This document shows positions 17,921 to 26,971 of a stretch of DNA of 64,000 bases, piece by piece. The stretch lies in contig NZ_BJDG01000019.1 in assembly GCF_005404945.1 (NCBI RefSeq), positions 1-64,000 of the forward strand. Direction: 5' to 3'. Under the pieces are notes generated by a model. That model searched no databases. It saw only the letters and a list, made by a program, of their open reading frames with translations, and was not told the origin of the DNA. Each line of letters opens with the position of its first letter. The first letter of the stretch is position 1. The translations under genes and the position numbers were made by a program. This DNA comes from Lactiplantibacillus pingfangensis (GTDB lineage Bacteria; Bacillota; Bacilli; Lactobacillales; Lactobacillaceae).

Positions 17921-18802
17921 ATGAATTTAAAACAATTGCGCTATTTTCTCGCCGTCGCAGAAGAAGGCCAAATGACGGCGGCCGCCAAACGTCTGCACGT
18001 CGCCCAGCCACCACTGAGCTATCAAATTAAGCAGTTAGAGTTGGAACTGGGGGTCACACTCTTTAAACGACTGCCCCAAGGCGTAACGGTCACAGCAGCT
18101 GGGGAGCTGCTCGTGGGCTATGCGCAGCAACTCACGCAATTGTCTGCCACCGCCGAAAACAAGGTGCGCGCACTAGGTCGTGGCATCACTGGAACTTTGA
18201 ACTTGGGGACGGTATCTTCTTCTGGGGGCGCCATGCCCAATCAAAAAGTCCTGACTTGGCTGCAGCAGCATCCCGATGTCCAGTTGGAAGTCAGCGAGGG
18301 CAATACGTTTGAATTGTTAGATGACTTACATAAACGCTTATTAGATGTCGCCATTTTACGCACGCCGTTTAATCAGCAGCACTTAGTTTGCCGCTATTTT
18401 ACGCCCGAACGGATGGTGGCGGTATTGCCGAAACGTTACACCCAGTTCACACGTCGACGGCAGTTACGCTTAAATGATCTGGATGGGCTACCCTTGATCA
18501 AGTATCGGCGTTTCAATGAACTGTTTCACGTGGCTTTTTTGGAACAGAATTTCGAGCCGCAGTACGTCATGACTTGTGACGACGCCCGGACAGCGATGCA
18601 CTGGGCTGATCATCAAATTGGCGTCGCCTTGGTGCCACGGTCACTGGCCGAAACTTATGATACGGGGCAAGTGCTGATTCGGTCACTGGCTGATCGCCGT
18701 TTTGAGAACCGGTTAGTGTTGGCAACTACTCCTGAATCATTGGCGACACCATTAGTCGCCGGATTTATGGCCCAATTTCCACAAGCGCAAGCTTTAGACT
18801 AA
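17921..18802 (+). CDS. LysR-family transcriptional regulator
   Basis: A 293-residue LysR regulator: N-terminal winged HTH (LKQLRYFLAVAEEGQMTAAA, then LHVAQPPLSYQIKQLELELG), followed by a type-2 periplasmic-binding-like effector domain beginning GTLNLGTVSSSG. It is divergent from the MucBP gene and upstream of the TauE/SafE pair. LysR proteins often control a divergent or adjacent gene, so either could be a target; no T-N11-A box was identified with certainty. Confidence 0.85.
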   Translation: MNLKQLRYFLAVAEEGQMTAAAKRLHVAQPPLSYQIKQLELELGVTLFKRLPQGVTVTAAGELLVGYAQQLTQLSATAENKVRALGRGITGTLNLGTVSSSGGAMPNQKVLTWLQQHPDVQLEVSEGNTFELLDDLHKRLLDVAILRTPFNQQHLVCRYFTPERMVAVLPKRYTQFTRRRQLRLNDLDGLPLIKYRRFNELFHVAFLEQNFEPQYVMTCDDARTAMHWADHQIGVALVPRSLAETYDTGQVLIRSLADRRFENRLVLATTPESLATPLVAGFMAQFPQAQALD

Positions 18803-19031
18803 TTTATGACTTAAGCTATCTAATTTTTTAATGGCACATTTTTAGTGAATACTAGTTTAGCGGGGATGGTTTCGGTTACATTGTTTTTAGTTATTAACTA
18901 ACTTGTTGGACCAATTCTGCTGCGATCTGCTGCTGTGACTGGGCTGAACACCAAAATTAGTAATAATTAGGAACTCCCTTGTGTTAATGGTAAACTGACA
19001 AGTGAAATTTAAAAGACGAAGGTGAGTTCTT
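18803..19031 (+). promoter_or_regulatory. intergenic region before the TauE/SafE gene
   Basis: No coding sequence seen. The segment ends in AAGGTGAG ahead of the GTG at 19032. No reliable promoter hexamers or terminator could be fixed. Confidence 0.2.
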
Positions 19032-19877
19032 GTGATTTATTCATTATTATTAATGCTCGGCGTTGGCGTGTTAGCGGGCGTTTTTGGGGCAATTCTGGGG
19101 ATTGGTGGCGGCATGATCATCACGCCCATTTTGACACTTGGCATGGGATTAGATATTAAGTACGCCATTGGGGCCAGTATCATTGCGGTCATTGCCACGA
19201 GTTCTGGTTCCACGATTGCTTATTTAAAAGATGAAATGTTAAATTTACGCGTCGCGATGTTTTTGGAAATTGCGACGACGGTGGGCGCGGTGATTGGGGC
19301 GGTCTTAACCGGGTTAGTTCATGCGACGTTCTTATATTTCCTCTTTGGCGCCTTGTTAGTCTTTACCACCTATAATATGATTCGTAAATTGCTTGGCAAA
19401 GGTCAAGATGACCAAGCGGCCAAAGCAGATCAACTGGCGACTAAGTTGAATTTAAATGGCACGTATTATGATAAGGCTTTAGAAAAACAAGTCGATTATC
19501 AAGTTCAAAATGTTCCCGGCGGGTTTGTGATGATGTTTGGCGCTGGCTTAGCTAGTGGCCTGCTCGGTATCGGGAGTGGGGCATTCAAAGTCTTAGCAAT
19601 GGATACGATTATGCATATGCCACTCAAACCTTCTTCCGCAACGTCTAATTTAATGATGGGGGTTACTGCGGCCGCAAGTGCGATGGTTTATTTCTTCAAC
19701 GGGTCAATTAAGGCTGGGATTGCCGCACCGCTAGCCATCGGAATTTTATTAGGCGCTTTAGTGGGGACCCGGATCATGCAACATTTAAAGCCACGGGTGA
19801 TTCGAATGCTGTTTGTGCCGATCATGTTATATTTAGGCTTACAAATGATTGCTAAAGGATTTGGGGTGACCATCTAA
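19032..19877 (+). CDS. TauE/SafE family permease
   Basis: A 281-residue membrane protein with about eight helices in two homologous halves, each opening with the family's glycine-rich motif: VFGAILGIGGGMIITPILTL in the first and MFGAGLASGLLGIGSGAFKV in the second. Family members export sulfite, sulfoacetate or related anions. GTG start with AAGGTGAG. The last base of the stop overlaps the first of the next ATG, so it is coupled to the DUF1634 gene, an arrangement common for this family. Confidence 0.85.
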   Translation: MIYSLLLMLGVGVLAGVFGAILGIGGGMIITPILTLGMGLDIKYAIGASIIAVIATSSGSTIAYLKDEMLNLRVAMFLEIATTVGAVIGAVLTGLVHATFLYFLFGALLVFTTYNMIRKLLGKGQDDQAAKADQLATKLNLNGTYYDKALEKQVDYQVQNVPGGFVMMFGAGLASGLLGIGSGAFKVLAMDTIMHMPLKPSSATSNLMMGVTAAASAMVYFFNGSIKAGIAAPLAIGILLGALVGTRIMQHLKPRVIRMLFVPIMLYLGLQMIAKGFGVTI

Positions 19878-20254
19878 TGTCCGAAAAGAAGTCAAAAGCA
19901 GCTGAAATGCATCAAGTTGAACTGATGATTGGTCAAATTTTACGCATTGGGGTCATCGTGTCAGCAACGGTGATTGTTTTAGGCATTATTCTGATGCTCA
20001 TTCAAGGCAATGGTGGTTATCCAAATGGGATTCAACCCACAGGCTTTAAAGAAATTCTGACCGGGGTGTTAGCATTACGGCCATTTGCCGTGATTATGTT
20101 AGGTCTCTTCCTATTGATCTTAACCCCCACCTTGCGGGTAGCCGTTTCAATCTATGCGTTCGCGGTAGAAAATGACCACTTGTATGTCTGGATTACGACC
20201 GCGGTCTTAATTATTTTAGTCATTGCTTCCGTCATCGGGTATTTCGGCGGTTAA
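19877..20254 (+). CDS. DUF1634 membrane protein
   Basis: A 125-residue protein with three membrane helices (around residues 20-40, 65-90 and 98-122) and the family-like GFKEILTGVLALRPFAVIML core. DUF1634 genes usually follow TauE/SafE permeases, as here, and are presumed accessory subunits. The start codon overlaps the permease stop. Confidence 0.75.
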   Translation: MSEKKSKAAEMHQVELMIGQILRIGVIVSATVIVLGIILMLIQGNGGYPNGIQPTGFKEILTGVLALRPFAVIMLGLFLLILTPTLRVAVSIYAFAVENDHLYVWITTAVLIILVIASVIGYFGG

Positions 20255-20321
20255 GCGACGAGTTAGCAACGGCCGTACCAACGATAATGTTGGTTCAGTC
20301 AATTCTCAAAGGTTAATCTTT

Positions 20322-20370
20322 AGACCGGTTTTTAGTGGGCAGAACTTGCCACTAAGGACCGGTCTTTTTA
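20322..20370 (+). terminator. rho-independent terminator
   Basis: AGACCGGT/ACCGGTCT outer stem, inner TTAGTGG/CCACTAA, then T-run; ends the TauE-DUF1634 operon. Confidence 0.85.
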
Positions 20371-20801
20371 GTTGGGATAACTTGAATTCACAATGGCGTG
20401 ACCTGTTACCATATAAACAATTTAAATAATAAGAGAATACTGATAAATTTTTGCGTGGGTTAGCTTATTTTGACTTTTTAGCTGTTTTGACCAATCGAAT
20501 ATCGCCTGAAACTAGTCAAAAACGGCCCGAGAAAAATTATTTATTAAGAAAACTAATTGAGCTGATTTCCTTGTGAATGATAATGGCGAACACTCCTACA
20601 TGTATTGAAAAATAAACGTTTTTAATTCAATTTATTTGTGAATTATTTTAAAATTAATGCCGTACACCGCTTCGATTATGACGAAATAATGATAAAAATT
20701 AGAGTTTAGCATTGATTTTAATTTATTTATAATATACAATTACTTTAACTTTTCGAGGGAAAAGCACACACAAACTATTAAGTTAGAGGGGTTGGGGTTT
20801 T
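20371..20801 (+). promoter_or_regulatory. long AT-rich leader and promoter region of oppA
   Basis: About 430 bases without a gene. A TATAAT at 20728-20733 with a weak -35 (TTAGCA at 20706-20711) would give a 5' leader of about 60 bases ending in GGGGTTGGGG before the oppA ATG. I saw no riboswitch-like fold. Confidence 0.4.
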
Positions 20802-22448
20802 ATGAATTTAAAGACAGCTGCTAAAGTAACTGCCGTTGCGGGGGCATCATTATTATTCCTCGCGGCCTGTGGTTCCAAGAGTAACTCATCATCAGGTAAG
20901 CAAACGGCCACGATTGCTGAAAAGTCTGAATTACCAACAATGGACTTATCTAAGTCGACCGACGTTACAAGTTCAAACATGTTGAACAACACTAACGAAG
21001 GGTTATACCGTTTAGGCAAGGACAGTAAAATTACACCCGGAATTGCCAAATCAACCACTGTTTCTAAAGATGGTAAAACATATACGTTCACTTTACGGAA
21101 GAACGCAAAATGGAGTAATGGCGACAAAGTTACCGCTAAAGATTTCGTTTATGGTTGGCAACGTACTGTTAATCCAAAGACTGCGTCACAATACGCATAC
21201 TTATATTCGGGCATCAAGAATGCTGATGAAATCAGCAGCGGCAAAAAGGCTGTTTCTAGTTTAGGCGTCAAGGCAGACGGCGACTACAAGTTGACGGTTA
21301 CCTTGGACAAGCCAATTCCTTATTTCAAGAAATTAATGGGCTTTGTTAACTTCTTCCCACAAAACGAAAAAGCCGTTAAGAAATACGGTTCTAAGTATGG
21401 GACAACTAGTGCAGACATGGTCTACAATGGTCCTTATACGATGACTGGTTGGAAGGGGACTAACTTAACTTGGTCATTGAAGAAGAACAAAGATTACTGG
21501 GATGCTAAGAGCGTCAAGATGAGTAGTATCAAGTTCCAAGTTGTCAAAGACGCTTCAACCGGTTTAAACTTGTTTAACTCGAACAAACTTGACGATGCCA
21601 TTCTTTCTGGGACTCAAGTTAAGAATTACAAGACCAATAAGAACTTCCTTCTTCGGAAGACGGCTTCAACGTTCTATGTTGAATTCAACCAAAAAGACAG
21701 CGATTCTCAATTAGCGAAGGCTTTCCAAAACAAGAAGATTCGTCAAGCATTATCAATGGCGATCAGCCGGAAGCAATTTGTTAACGACGTCTTAGCCGAT
21801 GGATCGACACAAGCTAAAGGTTATGTCTCATCTGATTTAGCGAAGAGCCCAACGAACAAGAAAGACTTTGCTGACGATTCGTATGTACCTAGCGCGGTTG
21901 AATACAATATGACTGAAGCTAAGAAGTTATTGAACGAAGGGTTAAAGGAAACTGGTCAATCCAGCTTGAAGATTAACTTACTTTCTGACGATACCGATGG
22001 TGCCAAGAAGTCGACTGAATACGTTCAAGGACAATGGCAAAAATTGTCATCCAAGGTTAAGGTTACGAACCAAAATGTGCCATTCAAGACCCGTTTACAA
22101 CGGTCACAAAATGGGAACTTTGATACTGTTATCTCTGCTTGGAATGCTGACTTTACTGATCCAATCTCCTTCTTGTCACTCTTCACGTCTGACAACTCGT
22201 ACAACAACGGTAAATATAACAGCTCAACCTATGACACTGCAATCAAGAATGCCACTGGTAAAGATGCTAACAATGAAACCGCTCGTTGGAACGATATGGT
22301 AACGGCTGAAAAGACTTTGATGACTGACCAAGGGATTGCGCCAATCTATCAACAAGCCGAAGCTCACTTAACTCGGACGAGTTTGAAAGGTATCATTTAC
22401 AACACGGCCGGTTCACAATACAACTACAAGTATATGTACGTTAAGTAG
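20802..22448 (+). CDS. oppA: oligopeptide ABC transporter, substrate-binding lipoprotein
   Basis: A 548-residue solute-binding protein (SBP family 5). Signal peptide with lipobox LFLAAC (lipidated Cys at residue 23), then a Ser/Asn linker and the family 5 fold, with the signature-like AKWSNGDKVTAKDFVYGW region. It captures peptides at the outer face and delivers them to OppBC. Codon use is strongly biased (AAG, GTT, GAC), as in highly expressed genes. A hairpin separates it from oppB and would favour extra oppA mRNA. Confidence 0.92.
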   Translation: MNLKTAAKVTAVAGASLLFLAACGSKSNSSSGKQTATIAEKSELPTMDLSKSTDVTSSNMLNNTNEGLYRLGKDSKITPGIAKSTTVSKDGKTYTFTLRKNAKWSNGDKVTAKDFVYGWQRTVNPKTASQYAYLYSGIKNADEISSGKKAVSSLGVKADGDYKLTVTLDKPIPYFKKLMGFVNFFPQNEKAVKKYGSKYGTTSADMVYNGPYTMTGWKGTNLTWSLKKNKDYWDAKSVKMSSIKFQVVKDASTGLNLFNSNKLDDAILSGTQVKNYKTNKNFLLRKTASTFYVEFNQKDSDSQLAKAFQNKKIRQALSMAISRKQFVNDVLADGSTQAKGYVSSDLAKSPTNKKDFADDSYVPSAVEYNMTEAKKLLNEGLKETGQSSLKINLLSDDTDGAKKSTEYVQGQWQKLSSKVKVTNQNVPFKTRLQRSQNGNFDTVISAWNADFTDPISFLSLFTSDNSYNNGKYNSSTYDTAIKNATGKDANNETARWNDMVTAEKTLMTDQGIAPIYQQAEAHLTRTSLKGIIYNTAGSQYNYKYMYVK

Positions 22449-22505
22449 GTCAAAATCTGAAAGTTCGAATGTGTGTGCTTTAACTGAACGAATGTGAAAC
22501 GAAGG

Positions 22506-22546
22506 GGTGAGGATTGACACATTGTTAATCCTTACCGTTTTGTTTT
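22506..22546 (+). terminator. intercistronic terminator/attenuator between oppA and oppB
   Basis: Ten-pair stem GGTGAGGATT/AATCCTTACC (one G-U) followed by GTTTTGTTTT. It probably gives partial termination, so that more oppA than oppBCDF message is made. TATAAT copies at about 22547 and 22563 behind it could also act as a weak internal promoter. Confidence 0.6.
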
Positions 22547-22603
22547 ATAATCAGAACTGTCATTATAATTTAAGGCTAATTTAATAGAATGCGAGGAATT
22601 CTA

Positions 22604-23533
22604 ATGAGAAAGTATCTCTTAAAGCGGATATTTTACTTATTCCTGACATTATTCATTGTGGCAACCGCCACGTTCTTCCTGATGAAGTTAATGCCAGGGA
22701 CGCCGCTTCAAAATGAAGCCAAGTTGACCGCTAGTGAAAAAGCATCAATCTTAGCACAGTACGGGCTAGATAAACCCGTCTGGCTCCAATATTTCATTTA
22801 TATTGGAGGAATTTTCAAGGGTAGCTTGGGGCTATCTTTCCAATTCAGTGATCAAGCGGTTAGTTACTTGATCGGGAGTCGGATGGGTCCCTCGATGCAA
22901 TTAGGTGGTCAAGCGATGGTCGTCGGGGTAATCTTCGGGATTATCCTTGGGGCCGTTGGGGCCATTCGGAAAGACACTTGGGCCGACCGTTTGGCGACCA
23001 TCCTGTCAATCTTAGGGATTGCGGTTCCTAGTTTCGTGTTAGCCATCTTACTTCAGTACTATCTTGGCTTGAAATTGGGTTGGTTCCCAGTTGCTGGTTG
23101 GGAAGGCTTTGCCTACACCATCTTACCAACCTTAGCGCTGGCAGCGAGTCCATTAGCCGAAACGGCCCGGTTTATTCGGACCGACATGGTTGATGTGCTG
23201 AGTTCCGATTATATCGAATTGGCGAAGGCCAAAGGATTATCGAAATTCGGCATCGTTTATCATCATGCGTTGCGGAACAGTTTAATTCCAATGGTCACCT
23301 TGATTGGACCATTGGCCGCCGCCTTGATGACTGGGTCGATGGTTGTTGAAAACATCTTCTCTGTCCCTGGGATTGGGGAACAATTCGTTAAGTCAATCTT
23401 AGTGAATGACTATCCAACCATCATGGGTGTGACGATCTTCTACTCCGCCTTACTTTGCTTGCTGTTATTGTTGACCGATATCGTCTACGGCATCATTGAT
23501 CCGCGGATTCGCTTAAGTGGAAATGGGGACTAG
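22604..23533 (+). CDS. oppB: oligopeptide ABC transporter permease
   Basis: A 309-residue permease with six membrane helices; N-terminal YLLKRIFYLFLTLFIVATAT, and the EAA loop YIELAKAKGLSKFGIVYHHA that docks on the ATPases. The ATG at 22604 is chosen because CGAGGA lies just before it and after the in-frame ATG at 22589. OppC begins three bases after its stop codon. Confidence 0.92.
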   Translation: MRKYLLKRIFYLFLTLFIVATATFFLMKLMPGTPLQNEAKLTASEKASILAQYGLDKPVWLQYFIYIGGIFKGSLGLSFQFSDQAVSYLIGSRMGPSMQLGGQAMVVGVIFGIILGAVGAIRKDTWADRLATILSILGIAVPSFVLAILLQYYLGLKLGWFPVAGWEGFAYTILPTLALAASPLAETARFIRTDMVDVLSSDYIELAKAKGLSKFGIVYHHALRNSLIPMVTLIGPLAAALMTGSMVVENIFSVPGIGEQFVKSILVNDYPTIMGVTIFYSALLCLLLLLTDIVYGIIDPRIRLSGNGD

Positions 23534-23536
23534 TTA

Positions 23537-24571
23537 ATGGTAGATAATCCAAATAATATTGAAATCAAACCCGGCGACTTCGAGCCGTTAGATAAAGCCG
23601 CTGGGCCTGACAACGAAAAAATCGCCGCACCTTCCTTAACTTTTGGGCAAGATGTTTGGCGGCGCCTGAAATCTAATAAGACGGCGTTTACCAGTTTCAT
23701 CGTGTTAATTCTATTGTTCTTGATGGCCTTTGGTGGGCAAGCACTTTACCACCAGAATCCAAATGACCAAGAACCCAAGTACGCCAACTTGCCACCTAAG
23801 ATTCCGGGTGTTGGCATTCATGGCTTGAACGGTCACATTAATCAATCTGGTGCCGATGTTGATGCTTACAAACAAGCCGGTGCTGGCTCGAATGTGCATT
23901 ATATTTTAGGAACCGACTATTTAGGCCGGGACTTACTTGCACGGATTATGTATGGGACTCGGGTCTCACTTGAAATTGCGTTAATTGCCACCTTGATTGA
24001 TTTAACGATCGGGGTCGGGTTCGGGATCCTATCCGGTTGGATGGGTGGTCGAGTGGATATGTTCATGCAACGAATCATTGAAATCCTCTCGTCTATCCCA
24101 TCATTAGTTGTCATGGTCTTGATGGCGACCGCCTTCCAGAAAACTGGGATGGCTTCCATCATCGCTGCTTTGGCATTAATCAACTGGACCACGATGGCCC
24201 GACTGACGCGTGCGCAAACGCTGCAGCTGAAAAATCAAGACTTCATTTTAGCTGCGCGGACGTTAGGTGAATCAGCGCCGAAGATTGCTTGGAAGCATCT
24301 GCTCCCGAACTTATCTTCAGTGATCATTATTCAAACGATGTTTACGATTCCGAACGCCATCTTCTTTGAAGCGTTCTTGAGTTATATTGGGATTGGGATT
24401 AGTTCACCACAAGCGTCATTAGGGACGTTGATCTCTGATGGGCAAAAGAACTTCCAATTCTTACCATATCAAATGTGGTATCCAGCAATCGTCTTGATTG
24501 TCTTAATGCTTGCCTTTAACTTATTAGGTGATGGTATGCGGGATGCGTTTGATCCAAAGTCGAAACGATAG
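23537..24571 (+). CDS. oppC: oligopeptide ABC transporter permease
   Basis: A 344-residue permease partner of OppB. It has a soluble N-terminal 50 residues, the OppC N-terminal helix (FTSFIVLILLFLMAFGG), an external loop, then five helices with the LGTDYLGRDLLARIMYGTRV segment and the EAA loop FILAARTLGESAPKIAWKHL. It forms the heterodimeric pore for peptide import. Confidence 0.92.
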   Translation: MVDNPNNIEIKPGDFEPLDKAAGPDNEKIAAPSLTFGQDVWRRLKSNKTAFTSFIVLILLFLMAFGGQALYHQNPNDQEPKYANLPPKIPGVGIHGLNGHINQSGADVDAYKQAGAGSNVHYILGTDYLGRDLLARIMYGTRVSLEIALIATLIDLTIGVGFGILSGWMGGRVDMFMQRIIEILSSIPSLVVMVLMATAFQKTGMASIIAALALINWTTMARLTRAQTLQLKNQDFILAARTLGESAPKIAWKHLLPNLSSVIIIQTMFTIPNAIFFEAFLSYIGIGISSPQASLGTLISDGQKNFQFLPYQMWYPAIVLIVLMLAFNLLGDGMRDAFDPKSKR

Positions 24572-24585
24572 GAGGCTGCAACAAG

Positions 24586-25662
24586 ATGGAAAATCCTGAA
24601 AATGTCATTGAAGTGCGAAATCTACAAATTGATTTCCACACCTATGCAGGTGAAGTTAAAGCCATTCGTGATGTCAGTTTCGACTTACGGAAGGGTGAAA
24701 CCTTAGCCATTGTTGGTGAATCTGGGTCCGGTAAGTCAGTGACGACCCGGTCACTCATGGGGTTATTAGCACCCAATGCCGTCATTAAGGGCGGTAGCAT
24801 CATGTTTCATGACGAAGATATTATTAAAAAGTCTGAAAAAGACATGCAACATATTCGTGGTAAAGATATTGCCATGATTTTCCAAGATCCAATGACGTCA
24901 TTGGACCCAACGATGCGGATTGGGTTACAAATTGCCGAACCGTTAATGAAGCATAAGGGCTTGAAGAAAAAGGAAGCCGTTGCCCAAGCGTTAGAAATGC
25001 TTAAGCTGGTTGGGATTACTAATCCTGAAGGCCGAATCAACGACTATCCTTATCAATTCTCCGGTGGGATGCGGCAACGGATCGTGATTGCGATCGCGTT
25101 GGTCTGCTACCCAGAAGTGCTGATTGCTGATGAACCAACCACCGCGTTGGATGTCACGATTCAAGCGCAAATTTTGGACTTGATGAAGGATTTGCAAAAC
25201 CGGATTGATACGTCGATCATCTTTATTACTCATGATTTGGGCGTGGTCGCTGGAATGGCTGACCGGGTTGCTGTCATGTATGCTGGCAAGATCGTCGAAT
25301 ATGGGACAGTTGATGAAATCTTCTTCAACCCACAACATCCGTATACTTGGGGCTTGTTAAACTCAATGCCAACCTTGGATACCGAAGGCGGCTCATTGTC
25401 CGCGATTCCGGGGACACCGCCCGATTTATTGGACCCACCCGTTGGGGATGCCTTTGCCGCGCGGAGTGACTATGCGATGAAGATTGATACGGAACAAGAA
25501 CCACCATTCTTCAAAGTTTCCGACACGCATTACGCCGCAACTTGGCTGTTACATCCAGACGCCCCTAAAGTGACGCCACCCGCAGAAATTGTGCGCCGCC
25601 AAAAGAAGTTTGCAGCGATGGAAAAGCCAGAGCCACCGATTAAACATGTCACGAAGGAGTAA
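24586..25662 (+). CDS. oppD: oligopeptide ABC transporter ATP-binding subunit
   Basis: A 358-residue ATPase: Walker A GESGSGKS, Q-loop MIFQDPMTSLDPTM, signature FSGGMRQR, Walker B VLIADEPTTALD, and the H-loop FITHD. The C-terminal oligopeptide-transporter extension (DPPVGDAFAARSDYAM) is present, but the usual Cys ligands of the C-terminal iron-sulfur or zinc site are not seen. It pairs with OppF; AGGAGG precedes its start. Confidence 0.93.
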   Translation: MENPENVIEVRNLQIDFHTYAGEVKAIRDVSFDLRKGETLAIVGESGSGKSVTTRSLMGLLAPNAVIKGGSIMFHDEDIIKKSEKDMQHIRGKDIAMIFQDPMTSLDPTMRIGLQIAEPLMKHKGLKKKEAVAQALEMLKLVGITNPEGRINDYPYQFSGGMRQRIVIAIALVCYPEVLIADEPTTALDVTIQAQILDLMKDLQNRIDTSIIFITHDLGVVAGMADRVAVMYAGKIVEYGTVDEIFFNPQHPYTWGLLNSMPTLDTEGGSLSAIPGTPPDLLDPPVGDAFAARSDYAMKIDTEQEPPFFKVSDTHYAATWLLHPDAPKVTPPAEIVRRQKKFAAMEKPEPPIKHVTKE

Positions 25663-25667
25663 TCACT

Positions 25668-26636
25668 ATGCCTGATGAACGTAAAAAAATTCTAGAAGTC
25701 CATCATTTAAAGCAGTACTTTAATGTTGGTAAAAAAGATGAAGTCCGGGCCGTTGATGACGTCTCCTTTGATATTTATGAAGGCGAAACGTTCGGTTTAG
25801 TTGGTGAATCCGGTTCTGGGAAGACCACGGCCGGTCGTTCGATCATTCATTTATATGAACCGACGGATGGTCAGATCATTTTCAACGGTAAAGATGTTTC
25901 GAAGCTGCATACGAAGGCCGAGATGCATGAATTCCGCCGTGAAATCCAAATGATTTTCCAAGACCCCTATGCCTCACTGAATCCACGGATGAAAGTTAAA
26001 GACATCGTGGCGGAAGGAATCGACATTCATGGCTTAGCCAAGGATGATGCCGACCGGACGAAACAAGTTGAAGACTTACTGGAAACGGTTGGGCTGAACA
26101 AAGACCATTCCAGTCGTTATCCGCATGAATTCTCCGGTGGACAACGGCAACGGATCGGGATTGCCCGGGCCTTAGCTGTGGAACCGAAATTCATCATTGC
26201 GGATGAACCGATTTCGGCGTTGGACGTGTCCATTCAAGCCCAAGTTGTTAACTTGATGAAGGAACTCCAAGAAAAGCAAGGCCTGACCTACTTATTCATC
26301 GCGCATGATTTGTCGATGGTTAAGTACATCAGTGACCGAATTGGGGTCATGCATTACGGGAAGATTTTGGAAATCGGCCCAGCGGATGAAGTTTACACGC
26401 ATCCATTGCATGCCTACACCAAGAGCTTGATTTCAGCGGTACCCGTGCCGGACCCTGAATTCGAACGGAACCGTAAGCAAGTCACCTATGACGCGTCACG
26501 CGAACATGATGATAAGCAACGACGGATGGTCGAAATTGCGCCAGGACACTTTGTTCGGGCCAGTGAAGACGAAGTTGAAATGTATACGAAACGTGCGCAG
26601 GAAGCAGGTCTCGTGACCGACTTTCCACATAGTTAA
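25668..26636 (+). CDS. oppF: oligopeptide ABC transporter ATP-binding subunit
   Basis: A 322-residue ATPase: Walker A GESGSGKT, FQDPYASLNPRM Q-loop, signature FSGGQRQR, Walker B FIIADEPISALD, H-loop FIAHD. It begins six bases after oppD with AAGGAG upstream and is the last gene of the opp operon. Confidence 0.93.
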   Translation: MPDERKKILEVHHLKQYFNVGKKDEVRAVDDVSFDIYEGETFGLVGESGSGKTTAGRSIIHLYEPTDGQIIFNGKDVSKLHTKAEMHEFRREIQMIFQDPYASLNPRMKVKDIVAEGIDIHGLAKDDADRTKQVEDLLETVGLNKDHSSRYPHEFSGGQRQRIGIARALAVEPKFIIADEPISALDVSIQAQVVNLMKELQEKQGLTYLFIAHDLSMVKYISDRIGVMHYGKILEIGPADEVYTHPLHAYTKSLISAVPVPDPEFERNRKQVTYDASREHDDKQRRMVEIAPGHFVRASEDEVEMYTKRAQEAGLVTDFPHS

Positions 26637-26638
26637 AT

Positions 26639-26680
26639 AAAAGATGCTCAATTAGCTGATTAGCTAGTTGGGCATCTTTT
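26639..26680 (+). terminator. terminator of the opp operon
   Basis: AAAAGATGC/GCATCTTTT stem with inner TAGCT/AGCTA and trailing T-run, three bases behind oppF. Confidence 0.85.
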
Positions 26681-26727
26681 GGGTTAACTGGTGATTTGTG
26701 TGAGAATGACAGCTTAGATTGCTGAAT

Positions 26728-26788
26728 TTTTGGAAGTATACTGCCATTTTTGTCAATTTGATCACATTTTGGAAGTATACTGCCATTT
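26728..26788 (+). repeat. two direct repeats of a palindromic 22-mer (putative operator pair)
   Basis: The sequence TTTTGGAAGTATACTGCC followed by ATTT occurs at 26728-26749 and again, identical, at 26767-26788, start to start 39 bp. Each copy is centred on the palindrome AGTATACT, extendable to TGGMAGTATACTKCCA. A GCTGAATT also recurs at 26721 and 26792. It resembles a tandem repressor or activator site ahead of the small ORF at 26839; TATACT inside each copy could be a -10. Confidence 0.55.
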
Positions 26789-26838
26789 ATTGCTGAATTA
26801 CTTATAGAGCATGATCATTTACTGGTAGGGGAGCTGGA

Positions 26839-26910
26839 ATGACAATTCGGGTTAGCTTTCAGCTGGTGTTGCTCAGTATCAGCGTCATCTTTGGTATTAA
26901 TACTGGTTAG
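26839..26910 (+). CDS. possible 23-aa hydrophobic peptide
   Basis: A short ORF with sequence MTIRVSFQLVLLSISVIFG plus four residues, preceded by a strong AGGGGAG site at proper spacing. It could be a single-helix membrane peptide or the start of a decayed gene. Downstream of the duplicated palindrome and convergent with the histidine kinase gene. Confidence 0.3.
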   Translation: MTIRVSFQLVLLSISVIFGINTG

Positions 26911-26971
26911 TCGCTGCCATACTTATCTAATTGAGCTTAATCAAGATGACCATGGACGCTTTAACAATTTG

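Noticed and set aside
22515-22552. TTGACA and TATAAT between oppA and oppB as a consensus promoter
   Set aside because: Spacing is 26 bases, too long for sigma-A; the TTGACA falls in the loop side of the hairpin.
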